A stretch of 20,881 bases of DNA from Bodo saltans (lineage: Eukaryota > Euglenozoa > Kinetoplastea > Eubodonida > Bodonidae): contig CYKH01000223.1 in assembly GCA_001460835.1 (NCBI GenBank), positions 1 to 20,881 of the forward strand, given 5' to 3'. A program made the translations under genes and the position numbers. Below the pieces are notes generated by a model. The model saw nothing but the letters and a program-made list of their open reading frames with translations, had not been told where the DNA came from and ran no database searches. Positions 9,680-17,876 of the stretch are shown piece after piece. Positions within the stretch are counted from its first letter, which is position 1, and the number at the start of each line of letters is the position of its first letter.

Positions 9680-9712
9680 TTTTGTTTTGTTTTTTGTTTT
9701 CTTTCGCGGAAG
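9680..9712 (+). promoter_or_regulatory. Putative trans-splice acceptor for the GOST gene
   Basis: A strong T-rich tract (about 9680-9705) is followed by AG at 9711-9712, 75 bases upstream of the ATG at 9787. It lies inside the longer open frame that begins at 9592, which argues that this upstream extension is not translated. A second T-rich stretch at 9755-9780 has no AG before the ATG. Confidence 0.5.
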
Positions 9713-9786
9713 ATCAGAACAGTGAAACGTTAGCCAAGCGAAACAAAACCCTCCCTTTTTATTTTTGTTTTTCCTTTCGTCCCTGG

Positions 9787-11481
9787 ATGACGTCACTTTC
9801 ATCAGTTTTAGTCGCAGCCGCTCTCGTCGTGACGGTGGCCCTCATCATACAGCCGTCGCAAGCGACGAATTTTACGCTGACTGTGAAGAAAGACTCCCGC
9901 CGAGTGATCGACCTCGGGGTGTTCGGCTACGCGGCAAATGGGAAGCTCTTTTTTGAGCTGAAGGATTTCTTCTTGCACGACATGGACGAGTATGCCACGG
10001 CAACCGAAAAAATCGGCTTCACCCTTGACAAGGTGGTGAGCGCCAGCTTCGCTCGCCAAGAACGAGCACACGCCATCAAGGAAACGAAGAAAGACATGGG
10101 CGAAGACAAAGATAATGTTTGCTTTGTAGACGACTCCGCAGTGTCTCCTTTGAAGCGCTTCAATATTCCCCTCCAGGAGGCTCTCAATCAGGCAATGACC
10201 AAGTACGAGCATAAGAGTGCACAGGGCAGTGATACAGCTGCGGCAGCAGACGCCGCGGCCCCTGCTGCACCGATTTCGAAAGAGGCAGTGCAGCGCCAGG
10301 CAAACGAACTTCGCGGGTCGCTGTCGGGCCTTTCCACAACCATCACAATCCCTGAGGGCGCTGAGGGACTTTATGCTCTCTTTTTCTACAACTGCAAGAA
10401 AGCCAACAAGAACAAAGACCCTGCTCACGTTTCTTTCAAAGTTGCTGTGTCGCAGTATAACGTCATCAAAGGCAGCATTGGCAGCGATGAAGAGGAGAGG
10501 AACTACCTGAGCGTTGGAGAGTACCCGCTGTCCTTCATGTACACCATCACCGCGCTCATCTTTGGCGGTGGTTTGTTCTACTGGCACCGTGTGCTGTACC
10601 ACTCCGGACCAGAAGTGGCACGCAATGTCCGCTCTATTCACCACCTCATGTACCTGCTTGTGGTGCTCAAGGTGATCACATTGGTCCTGCATGTGGTCGT
10701 GCTGACCTACCGGAGCTCCACTGGCCGCATGAGTGCCGGACTTGATTACCTGTTTTACTTCTTCCAGACAGTAAAGGGCGTTGCGCTGTTTACTGTGATT
10801 GTGCTTCTAGGAACTGGGTGGTCCATCCTAAAGCCTTTCCTTTCAGACCGTGATCGAAAGTTACTGTTGGCCATCTTGCCGCTACAAATCCTCGCTAACA
10901 TTGCACTTGCGGTGATTGAAGAGCAAAGTGAGGGATCAAAATCGTGGGCCCAATGGAGAGACGCGCTTCGTCTGTTTGACGTTGCCTGCTGCTGCGCCGT
11001 GTTGCTTCCTGTTGTGTGGTCTATCCGCTCTATGAAGGACGGGTCCTCTGCGAGCAAAGCAACGCAGCGCAGCCTCGCACGTTTGAAGCAATTCCGCACA
11101 TTCTACGTTGCTGCCGTGATGTTCATCTACTTCACTCGAATTGTCATTGAGTTTATCGGTGAGTATCTTCCGTACACTGCAACATGGGTGGCTGCATTCT
11201 TATATGAAGTTGCGGCTGTGTTGTTCTACGCGTTTGTAGCACGTCAATTCCGTCCGACTGCAGAGTCCATTCTGCGTGCGATGGGTAACGATGAAGATGA
11301 TGGCGTAGATGACGACGAGGGTACTGAGGGAGGCAGTGCACGAAAGGGCGGTAAGAGAGGAGGAGACGCAGAATCGGAAAGATTTGTGGTAGTGGGAACA
11401 GGCGCCAATGATGATGTTGAGGACATTGAACTTGAAGATGACAATGAAGCCGCTGGTGCCGCGGTCGTCGCCAACAAATGA
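9787..11481 (+). CDS. GOST-family seven-TM protein (GPR107/GPR108-like)
   Basis: 564 residues; Golgi/trans-Golgi or endosomal seven-TM protein of the GOST family, linked to membrane traffic in plants and animals. The frame is open from 9592, but those first 65 codons are UTR-like; Met at 9787 gives a clean signal peptide (1-26). The luminal domain (27-240) has FGYAANGKLFFELKDF, an IGFTLDK element, two cysteines (112, 203) able to pair as in GPR107, and an Ala-rich insert (about 148-163). TMs lie at about 245-267, 283-309, 319-342, 357-376, 393-411, 437-456 and 466-486. Diagnostic motifs are GTGWSILKPFLSDRDRK (342-358), LPLQILANIA (364-373), LFDVACCCAVLLPVVWSIR (396-414), IYFTRI (447-452) and QFRP (487-490). 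The C-terminal tail after 490 is acidic and cytosolic. GPR107-like fits better than TMEM87-like. Confidence 0.9.
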   Translation: MTSLSSVLVAAALVVTVALIIQPSQATNFTLTVKKDSRRVIDLGVFGYAANGKLFFELKDFFLHDMDEYATATEKIGFTLDKVVSASFARQERAHAIKETKKDMGEDKDNVCFVDDSAVSPLKRFNIPLQEALNQAMTKYEHKSAQGSDTAAAADAAAPAAPISKEAVQRQANELRGSLSGLSTTITIPEGAEGLYALFFYNCKKANKNKDPAHVSFKVAVSQYNVIKGSIGSDEEERNYLSVGEYPLSFMYTITALIFGGGLFYWHRVLYHSGPEVARNVRSIHHLMYLLVVLKVITLVLHVVVLTYRSSTGRMSAGLDYLFYFFQTVKGVALFTVIVLLGTGWSILKPFLSDRDRKLLLAILPLQILANIALAVIEEQSEGSKSWAQWRDALRLFDVACCCAVLLPVVWSIRSMKDGSSASKATQRSLARLKQFRTFYVAAVMFIYFTRIVIEFIGEYLPYTATWVAAFLYEVAAVLFYAFVARQFRPTAESILRAMGNDEDDGVDDDEGTEGGSARKGGKRGGDAESERFVVVGTGANDDVEDIELEDDNEAAGAAVVANK

Positions 11482-11588
11482 GACGACGAAGGACGATGAC
11501 ATGTTGTGTTATTTTTGTATTGCTCGACGATGCGAAGCGATCTTGCTGTTTTGAGAGAGAGTATGCTCGAACTTGCGAAGAATGATCG

Positions 11589-11631
11589 CATTTTATTTTG
11601 TTTTCTTTCCTGTTACATGTTTTGCGCGAAG
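11589..11631 (+). promoter_or_regulatory. Putative trans-splice acceptor for the first thioesterase gene
   Basis: A T/C-rich tract (11589-11612) is followed by AG at 11630-11631, 37 bases before the ATG at 11669. Inferred from position and composition. Confidence 0.45.
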
Positions 11632-11668
11632 AAGAAGAAGGGCGAACAGGAATATTTCAAGTTGAAAA

Positions 11669-12418
11669 ATGGTACTTTTTCATGGCCTTCGTGTGGCGCG
11701 TTACATTGCCCGCGGCCGATTCTTCGGGGGACCGAAGCTTGGCGTTTTCGATGAAGTCACTACGCATGTCTACGCAGGCTTTCGCATGATGGACGCCTTC
11801 ATGCATGTCAACAACGCCAGATACCTGGAGTTGTTCGAGTTCGCCCGATGGCATGAGGCGGGCGTGAAGCGGAGTATTTCCGCATTCAAAGCTGCAGGCA
11901 TCTACCCCACCATCGGTGCTGTGCACGTGCAGTTTATCAAGGAAGTCCCTCCGGCGTCGCTTGTGATGATCCGCTCACGCATTGTGAGTCTCGAGGACCG
12001 AACGTTTGTCATCCGTCAGCACATGTTCAACAAATCAGGGACGAAGTTGCACGCTACAGCACTGTTTCGCATGTCGCTTATCGATTCCCGTGGTGCCAAA
12101 CCAGCGACACTCTCCGCAGAAGAGGCGATTATTCGACTAGGATTTCAACCCGATGAAATTCGTTCCTTCGTGCAAGATGGTTGGTTAAAGGACCTGGCGG
12201 TGAACGATGACGGAAGTATCACCACACCACTTGCACAGCAACAACAGCAACCTTTGACGGGGGTGAACGCTGAGTCGTACACTGAGTCTGCCCTTCGAGT
12301 GTTGAAGGAGGTGAATGACATGGACATGCATTGGCGCCGTTTGATGCGAAGGTTGCAAAACCGAATTAAAAAGCCGTCAGAGAAAACAGAGAAGCGTAAA
12401 CCCCCAGTTCAATATTGA
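11669..12418 (+). CDS. THEM6-like hotdog-fold thioesterase, copy 1 of a tandem pair
   Basis: 249 residues; probable acyl-CoA or acyl-carrier thioester hydrolase of the hotdog superfamily (THEM6/4HBT-like). The signature MDAFMHVNNARYL (41-53) contains the D-x3-H-x-N-N pattern (Asp42, His46, Asn48-Asn49) that lines the active site in this superfamily. It is followed by FEFARWHEAGV and by a second half (VHVQFIKEVPPAS, HMFNKSGTKLHATALFRMSL) that supplies the later hotdog strands. The N-terminus (VARYIARGRF) is basic and amphipathic and could be a membrane or organelle signal. The C-terminal 90 residues are less conserved and include a short Gln run. Its neighbour at 12637 is a close paralogue. 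Substrate unknown. Confidence 0.85.
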   Translation: MVLFHGLRVARYIARGRFFGGPKLGVFDEVTTHVYAGFRMMDAFMHVNNARYLELFEFARWHEAGVKRSISAFKAAGIYPTIGAVHVQFIKEVPPASLVMIRSRIVSLEDRTFVIRQHMFNKSGTKLHATALFRMSLIDSRGAKPATLSAEEAIIRLGFQPDEIRSFVQDGWLKDLAVNDDGSITTPLAQQQQQPLTGVNAESYTESALRVLKEVNDMDMHWRRLMRRLQNRIKKPSEKTEKRKPPVQY

Positions 12419-12584
12419 CCCCCCTCGTTTGGGAACCTGAGCCCTCCTGTGTGTGCGTGTCTATGCATCCTGCGCGTAAATAGCAGCAACTTCAAACTTC
12501 ATTTGTCTTATTACAGTCCCGCCTGATAACGTGTTTTTTCGCGGCTGTATTGCAATCGTCATTGGAACGTGGAGCGTTTTTTGA

Positions 12585-12616
12585 TTTTGACATTTGCCTT
12601 TTTCTTTCTTGTTCAG
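12585..12616 (+). promoter_or_regulatory. Putative trans-splice acceptor for the second thioesterase gene
   Basis: A T-rich tract ending TTTCTTTCTTGTTCAG has its AG at 12615-12616, 20 bases before the ATG at 12637. It falls within an upstream open extension (from 12550), so the shorter start at 12637 is preferred; that start also matches the N-terminus of the paralogue. Confidence 0.6.
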
Positions 12617-12636
12617 AACGAATTTCTGCAGTCAGG

Positions 12637-13341
12637 ATGGTCCTACTCCACGTCGTTCGTAGCCTTCGCTATCTCGCCCGCGGAAGGTTTCTTTCCGGCC
12701 CCAAGATTGGCGTTTTCGACGAAGTCACCACGCACGTCTACGCAGGCTTCCGCATGATGGACGCTTTCATGCACGTCAACAACGCCAGATACCTGGAGTT
12801 GTTTGAGTTTGCCCGGTGGCATGAAGCCGGCGTGAAAAGAAGCGTCCCTTTGTTCAAAGCTGCTGGCATGTACCCAGTAGTCGGCGCTGTTCACATCCAA
12901 TTTATCAAAGAAGTTCCTCCGGCGTCGCTTGTGATGATCCGTACTAAAGTCGTGGGACTTGAAGACCGTGCGCTTGTGGCGCGTCAACACATGTTCAATA
13001 GAACCGGCACGAAGCTTCACGCCACTGCCATTTTTCGTGTGTCGCTCATTGACACGAGAAGCAAGAAGCCGGCCACTATTTCACCGAGCGAGGCACTCGC
13101 TCGGCTGGGACTTGATGAGGCGGAGGTTCGCTCTGCGGCGGAAGCAGCGTGGCTTCAAGACTTTGTCGCCACCGCTGACGACACTCAGTCAACGACACCG
13201 GAAGCATCACAAAAACAATCCGCTGAGAAGGAAGAAGCAATACGTGTGCTTCGTGATGTCAGCGTGCTTGACAACGACTGGCGCCGCATCATGAAGCGAC
13301 TTCAAGATAAATTAAAACCAACTAAAAAGAGCAACAAGTAA
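12637..13341 (+). CDS. THEM6-like hotdog-fold thioesterase, copy 2 of a tandem pair
   Basis: 234 residues from the ATG at 12637; the frame is open back to 12550, but the 29 extra residues span the presumed splice acceptor and have no counterpart in copy 1. The two proteins align from residue 1 (MVLLHVVRSLRYLARGRF against MVLFHGLRVARYIARGRF). Residues 25-69, including MDAFMHVNNARYL and its D-H-N-N pattern, are identical, while many third codon positions differ. Divergence is concentrated in the C-terminal 80 residues. The enzyme class is as for copy 1: hotdog thioesterase, substrate unknown. The conserved core with changed silent sites indicates an older duplication kept under selection. Confidence 0.85.
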   Translation: MVLLHVVRSLRYLARGRFLSGPKIGVFDEVTTHVYAGFRMMDAFMHVNNARYLELFEFARWHEAGVKRSVPLFKAAGMYPVVGAVHIQFIKEVPPASLVMIRTKVVGLEDRALVARQHMFNRTGTKLHATAIFRVSLIDTRSKKPATISPSEALARLGLDEAEVRSAAEAAWLQDFVATADDTQSTTPEASQKQSAEKEEAIRVLRDVSVLDNDWRRIMKRLQDKLKPTKKSNK

Positions 13342-13641
13342 AGAAAGCACTGTTCACACTATCCTTTTTCTCACTATGCACACAACTTTTTTTGTCAACT
13401 TCTTTTATTGCTTTCGTTTGACCATCCTTACACCTCTTGGCACGAGTAAAAGCGATGTCAGTTGCGTTTGTTTTATTTTTACTGTCTTTTTTGTCTTTTT
13501 TTTTTCTTTCTTCGTCAATAGAAAGACCACTCGTCTTTTCCGCCTTCACAGCACACAAAACGCAGCGTTCGCGCACCATCAAAAAACACAACTAACTTTC
13601 CGGAACCTTTTCCATCAAAAACAAACCACCACCATCAAAAC
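13342..13641 (+). other. Intergenic region, 300 bp
   Basis: No gene supported. The region is dominated by T-rich sequence. A 111-codon open frame at 13376-13711 is Phe-rich from those T-runs, has no domain and overlaps the next gene's start, so it is not called. Confidence 0.6.
13468..13521 (+). promoter_or_regulatory. Putative trans-splice acceptor for the HCP fusion gene
   Basis: The longest T/C tract in the window (about 13468-13513, including an uninterrupted 12-T run) is followed by AG at 13520-13521, 120 bases before the ATG at 13642. A strong acceptor of this kind would be consistent with efficient processing; that is inference. Confidence 0.6.
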
Positions 13642-16600
13642 ATGCGCCGTTCATTCCAACGCTTGCTGTGTGCCACAACCCCCGTCGCCAAAGTCCTTGC
13701 GACAACAGTGAAGACGAGTGCGATCGCCGCCGACCTTGAAGCCCTCGCCCAGGCGAAGATTCAAAACTTGGCGTGCTGGAACAACCTGCCCCCCACCGCC
13801 AAGAGCGCCCTGAAGCTGTCCAGCATTGCCCTGTCCACCCTCGACGACGCCGCTGCTGCTGCCTCGGCCAAGACGGAGGCGCGTCCTGTGTGGATCGCCT
13901 TCGGGAGCCAAACAGGAACGGCAGAGTCGTACGCCCGCATGCTCGGGACGTACGCCGTCAGCCACGGCTTCCTTCCCAAGGTCCTCTCCATGGATGAGTG
14001 CGCAGTGCAGCTGACATCTGTCCCGCCTAGCCTCCTCCCCGATGCCATCCTGTTCGTGTGCTCCACCTACGGCACCGGTGAGTTCCCCTCCAACGCCAAG
14101 ATGTTTTGGAAAGCGTTGAGCGGGGACCAGCTGAATGTGCTCTCCGCCGTCCCGCACGCCGTGTTTGGCCTTGGCAATAGCCACAACGAGCACTTCAACG
14201 CCGCCGCCAAGTCACTCGTGCAGAAGCTGAAGACCGTTGGGTCGCCCAGCCTCATGCGGGCCCAGCTGAGCTGCGAGCTGCAGGCGAACGGCCACGACGC
14301 ACCGTTCCGAACGTGGAAGCGCTCCATCTGGGCAGCGCTGGGAAGCACAGCCGCCGTCGCGGTGCTCAAGCCGACCTACGCCGTCACAGAGTGCATCGCT
14401 GCCAAGGCGGATGAGCACGTCCTGCGCCATGGGTTCATCGCCGCCACTGTGCACCAAAACTCTATGATGACGCCAAAGGACTACGCTCCGCGAGTCCGAC
14501 TCATGCGCATCTCCTTAGACTGCGAGCAGCAGCGCCGCGCTTTTGGTCGCGTTGGCACGATCACCGACCACATCGAGATGTACCCGCGCAACAACGCAGC
14601 CCTCGTGGCACGTGCGGTGGCACGACTTGGCGTCAGCGCGTCCACTGTCGTGGAGGTGACGCCGCTCGCCGGTGCAGCCTCCAACCCCGCCTACGACTTC
14701 AAGAAGATGACAGTGTCGACGGTGCTAACGGAGATTGTGGACTTGTCCGCGATTCCCACGCGCTCCCTGCTGGAGACCTTGTCCCTGTGTGCAACGTCCA
14801 CGGAGGAGCGCGAACGGCTTGAGAACATCGCTGGCGACCTGAGCGTTGGCGGACTGTACGACCAGCTGGTGGCTGGCGTGTTCACGATTGTTGACGCCCT
14901 GGAGGCCTTCCCCAGCATTCAGCTGACGCTTGGCCAGGCGCTCACCGTCTTGCCTCACATTGCACTCCGCAGCTACTCCATTGCTTCGGACAACACAGAC
15001 GGCAACCACGCGTCGTTTGAGATTCTCTACAGCGTGCCAACGCGTTCATCATCGTCAGCGAGCAAGACCCATCAAGGCCTGTGCAGCTCAATGCTTGATC
15101 GCAGCGAGCCAGGGGATCACATTGCCGTCCGCCTTGTGCCAAGCAACATTGCTCTTCCACGAGACGACGCCCCGTGCGCTGTTGTGGCGCTTGGTACTGG
15201 CATCGGGTCAGCCCACGCGATTTTGCAGCATCGCTACCGCCTGCACAAGGAGGGCAAGTCCGTAGGACGCACACACCTCTTCTACGGCATGCGCCACCTT
15301 GAAACGGACTGCTTCTTCCGCAGTGACTTTGCGGAAATGCAGAAGTCAGGCTTCTTGACGACAACCTTCGTGCCCAGCCACGACGGGCCCAAGTTTGAAA
15401 CGCCCATGGACCGCTTTGACGCGTCGCTGGTGGAGCTGCTGGGGAAGAACGGCCACCTGTCGTACTGCGGCCTCGGTGGCTCTGTGCCCCTGGTCCTCGA
15501 GAACGCGCTGAGCCGCGTTGGCCTTGATGTCGCCGCGATGAGGTCCGAGGGACGACTGCACGAGGAGTTCTTCACTGTCGACGTGGACTCAGAGAATCTC
15601 TTCAAGAGCAGCACAACGGACGCCGGCGCAGCGACGCTTGCAGGGCGCATGGGGAAGTGCGACATGTTCTGCTTCCAGTGCGAACAGACCTTCAAGGGGA
15701 AGGGCTGCCACAAAGTCGGCGTCTGTGGAAAGACACCGCGAGTGGCTGCCCTGCAGGACTTGACGGTCCACGGCGCCAAGCACCTTGGCTTCTATGCACA
15801 CGAGCTCCGTCAACTCGGTGGCACCGTCTCGGATGCCGCCAACCGCTTCATGCTGTACTCGCTGTTCGCGACGCTGACCAACGTGAACTTCGACGAGTCC
15901 CGCTTCGTCAAGATCGTGAGGGAGCTGAGCTCGCTTGTGAGCGCAACTCGTGCCCAGTACGAGGAGCTTGCCCGCAAGAACAGCGCCACCATCGCGACTC
16001 CCGCCATCAAGGGCTTCCCCTCGGTGCTTCCCGCAGCCGCGGACGAGCTCGTCGCACTGGGGCGTGACGTCTCGGTTCTGCACCGCTTCACCGACGCTGC
16101 CACGCAGAACGCGGCTGGTGTGTCAGAGATGTTGGTCTACGGCTTGAAGGGGATTGCAGCGTACGCGGATCACGGTCTGATGAACAACGTCGAGTCCCAG
16201 GAGATCTACGTGTTCATGCAGAAGGCCCTAGCGTTCCTCGCCTCCAGCGAGCAGTATGACTTAGGAAAGGGCCTGGCCCTTTCCCTCGAGGCGGGCACGA
16301 TCAACGTGACCACCATGGGTCTGCTGTACCAGAGTAACGCAAGCCTGGGCGTCCCAACCCCCACACCGGTGGCGGTGAAGCCGACGGCCGGCAAGGCCAT
16401 TCTTGTCTCCGGGCACGACCTCATCATCCTCAAGGGACTTCTGGAGAAGACGGAGAAGCTCGGCATCAACGTGTACACCCACGGCGAGATGCTCCCAGCC
16501 CACTCGTATCCCAAGCTGAAGGCGCACAAGAATCTTGTCGGTCACTTCGGTGGTGCGTGGATGCGACAGAGTGTGGAGTTCCCCCACTTCCCAGGGCCTG

Positions 16601-17385
16601 TGCTGATGACCACCAACTGCCTCACGGAGCCCCACGAGACATACCGTGCCCGTCTGTTCACGGCCGGTGCAGTAGGTTGGAACGGCATTCCCCACGCCGG
16701 AAACAACATGAGCGACATCAACTTCGACGCGCTCATCAACGCTGCGCTGAATGAGTCTGTGGGCTTCGGCAACGAGCGGGAGTTCTCCTACGCAGATCCC
16801 ATCGGCACGTCGCGCCCGGCCTCGCTGACGGTTGGCTTCGGACACGAGACAATCCTGTCCGTTGCCCCAACGATCCTCGAGGAGATTAAGAAGGGCAACA
16901 TCACGCGCTTTTTCTTGGTGGGCGGCTGTGATGGGTACGAGGGAGACCGCAGCTATTACACGGATCTCGTTGCGAAGCTGCCACCGACCGCGGTGGTGCT
17001 CACGGTGGGCTGCGGGAAGTACCGCTTCAACTACATGGACAAGGGCACCATCGGCGACACCGGCATCCCCCGCATCCTCGATATGGGACAGTGCAACGAC
17101 AGCTTCAGCGCGGTGCAGGTTGCGTTGGCTCTTGCAAAGGCGCTGAACTGCACACCTGCTGACCTGCCCCTCTCCATCGTGCTCTCGTGGTTCGAACAGA
17201 AGGCCATCGCCGTGCTGCTGTCGTGCCTTGCCCTTGGCCTCAAGCCCATTCACGTTGGCCCTGCCCTGCCTGCGTTCATTACGCCTGACGTTCTTGATGT
17301 GCTTGTCACCAAGTTTGGCGTGTGCCCTCTGGGTGACGTGAACAAAGACCTGGAGAAGATGCTCGCCGCGACTGGGGCATCTTAA
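13642..17385 (+). CDS. hcp: Diflavin reductase-hybrid cluster protein fusion (NAD(P)H-dependent NO/hydroxylamine reductase)
   Basis: 1247 residues. Residues 1-30 are basic (Arg2, Arg3, Arg7, Lys17, Lys24), lack acidic residues and look like a mitochondrial leader. The flavodoxin domain (82-235) has the FMN loop SQTGTAES (89-96), CSTYGTGEFPSNA (140-152) and FGLGNSH (175-181). The FAD domain (about 250-505) has RSYSIAS (443-449) and GLCSSML (479-485). The nucleotide domain (510-640) has LGTGIGSAHA, LFYGMRH (546-552) and YCGLGG. The HCP domain (675-1247) starts MFCFQCEQT with Cys677, Cys680, Cys689 and Cys695 for the cubane cluster. Hybrid-cluster ligands follow in family order: His925, Glu949, Cys993, Cys1096, Cys1124, Cys1151, Glu1185. 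HCPs reduce NO to N2O and hydroxylamine to ammonia using an external reductase (Hcr in bacteria); here the reductase is built in. The 573-residue HCP part has full class I length. Unlike its neighbours, the gene is visibly rich in G/C at third positions. Confidence 0.93.
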   Translation: MRRSFQRLLCATTPVAKVLATTVKTSAIAADLEALAQAKIQNLACWNNLPPTAKSALKLSSIALSTLDDAAAAASAKTEARPVWIAFGSQTGTAESYARMLGTYAVSHGFLPKVLSMDECAVQLTSVPPSLLPDAILFVCSTYGTGEFPSNAKMFWKALSGDQLNVLSAVPHAVFGLGNSHNEHFNAAAKSLVQKLKTVGSPSLMRAQLSCELQANGHDAPFRTWKRSIWAALGSTAAVAVLKPTYAVTECIAAKADEHVLRHGFIAATVHQNSMMTPKDYAPRVRLMRISLDCEQQRRAFGRVGTITDHIEMYPRNNAALVARAVARLGVSASTVVEVTPLAGAASNPAYDFKKMTVSTVLTEIVDLSAIPTRSLLETLSLCATSTEERERLENIAGDLSVGGLYDQLVAGVFTIVDALEAFPSIQLTLGQALTVLPHIALRSYSIASDNTDGNHASFEILYSVPTRSSSSASKTHQGLCSSMLDRSEPGDHIAVRLVPSNIALPRDDAPCAVVALGTGIGSAHAILQHRYRLHKEGKSVGRTHLFYGMRHLETDCFFRSDFAEMQKSGFLTTTFVPSHDGPKFETPMDRFDASLVELLGKNGHLSYCGLGGSVPLVLENALSRVGLDVAAMRSEGRLHEEFFTVDVDSENLFKSSTTDAGAATLAGRMGKCDMFCFQCEQTFKGKGCHKVGVCGKTPRVAALQDLTVHGAKHLGFYAHELRQLGGTVSDAANRFMLYSLFATLTNVNFDESRFVKIVRELSSLVSATRAQYEELARKNSATIATPAIKGFPSVLPAAADELVALGRDVSVLHRFTDAATQNAAGVSEMLVYGLKGIAAYADHGLMNNVESQEIYVFMQKALAFLASSEQYDLGKGLALSLEAGTINVTTMGLLYQSNASLGVPTPTPVAVKPTAGKAILVSGHDLIILKGLLEKTEKLGINVYTHGEMLPAHSYPKLKAHKNLVGHFGGAWMRQSVEFPHFPGPVLMTTNCLTEPHETYRARLFTAGAVGWNGIPHAGNNMSDINFDALINAALNESVGFGNEREFSYADPIGTSRPASLTVGFGHETILSVAPTILEEIKKGNITRFFLVGGCDGYEGDRSYYTDLVAKLPPTAVVLTVGCGKYRFNYMDKGTIGDTGIPRILDMGQCNDSFSAVQVALALAKALNCTPADLPLSIVLSWFEQKAIAVLLSCLALGLKPIHVGPALPAFITPDVLDVLVTKFGVCPLGDVNKDLEKMLAATGAS

Positions 17386-17876
17386 TTTCAACGCCACGAG
17401 GAGAATCATTGCCAAACGCACGACAGATCTACCAACAACAACGCGATTGCTAATTTCGAAAAGCTCATCGTGAACTCTCGGTGTGTCCGTTGAGAAACTG
17501 ATTTCAAATTCATTCAAAAAATTAGTTTTTTGTTTCTTGTTTTAGCTCCCACCCCGCTCACTCACTTCCAACACGCACAAATCGTCTCCCTCCCCCATTC
17601 CGTGTGGCCTCAACACCACCGATCAAAACTGTCGAGCACTGCTGTCTTGTGTGGTGATTTCTTTTTTCACAGAACAAGTGTAGTGCTCATTTCTGTCGTT
17701 TTCGTTTCTTTCTTCTTTTTTGGTAGCCATTTGACGATTAAGCGTTCCTTTTTTAATTACCTGAAGATTTTTTTTGTTTTATTCGATTGTTCAAATGAAG
17801 AGGAACTCTCAACCAACATATCATTTAGATCACATCCGTTTCACACACGTACTTCATCCTTCTTACCCAAACAAAT
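17386..17876 (+). other. Intergenic region, about 490 bp
   Basis: No gene supported. A 170-codon open frame at 17530-18042 is Phe/Ser-rich because it reads through T-tracts, shows no domain and runs into the DinB gene in another frame. The region holds several pyrimidine tracts suitable for splicing signals. Confidence 0.6.
17682..17800 (+). promoter_or_regulatory. Putative trans-splice acceptors (two candidates) for the DinB gene
   Basis: A T/C tract at about 17682-17722 ends in TGGTAG (AG 17725-17726). A second T-rich tract at 17768-17791 is followed by AG at 17799-17800, 76 bases before the ATG at 17877. Either could serve; the second is closer. Confidence 0.45.

Noticed and set aside
9592-9786. 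N-terminal extension of the GOST protein
   Set aside because: The 65 extra residues are Phe/Leu-rich from T-tracts, cross a likely splice acceptor, and would bury the clear signal peptide that begins at 9787.
9808-10692. 294-codon minus-strand open frame under the GOST gene
   Set aside because: Antisense shadow without domains; the + strand product matches the GOST family along its length.
12550-12636. N-terminal extension of thioesterase copy 2
   Set aside because: It spans a strong pyrimidine-AG acceptor, and copy 1 has no equivalent; the paralogues align from the ATG at 12637.
16261-17517. 418-codon open frame on the minus strand under the HCP domain
   Set aside because: It is a shadow of the G/C-rich third positions of the fusion gene; the + strand frame holds all catalytic residues.
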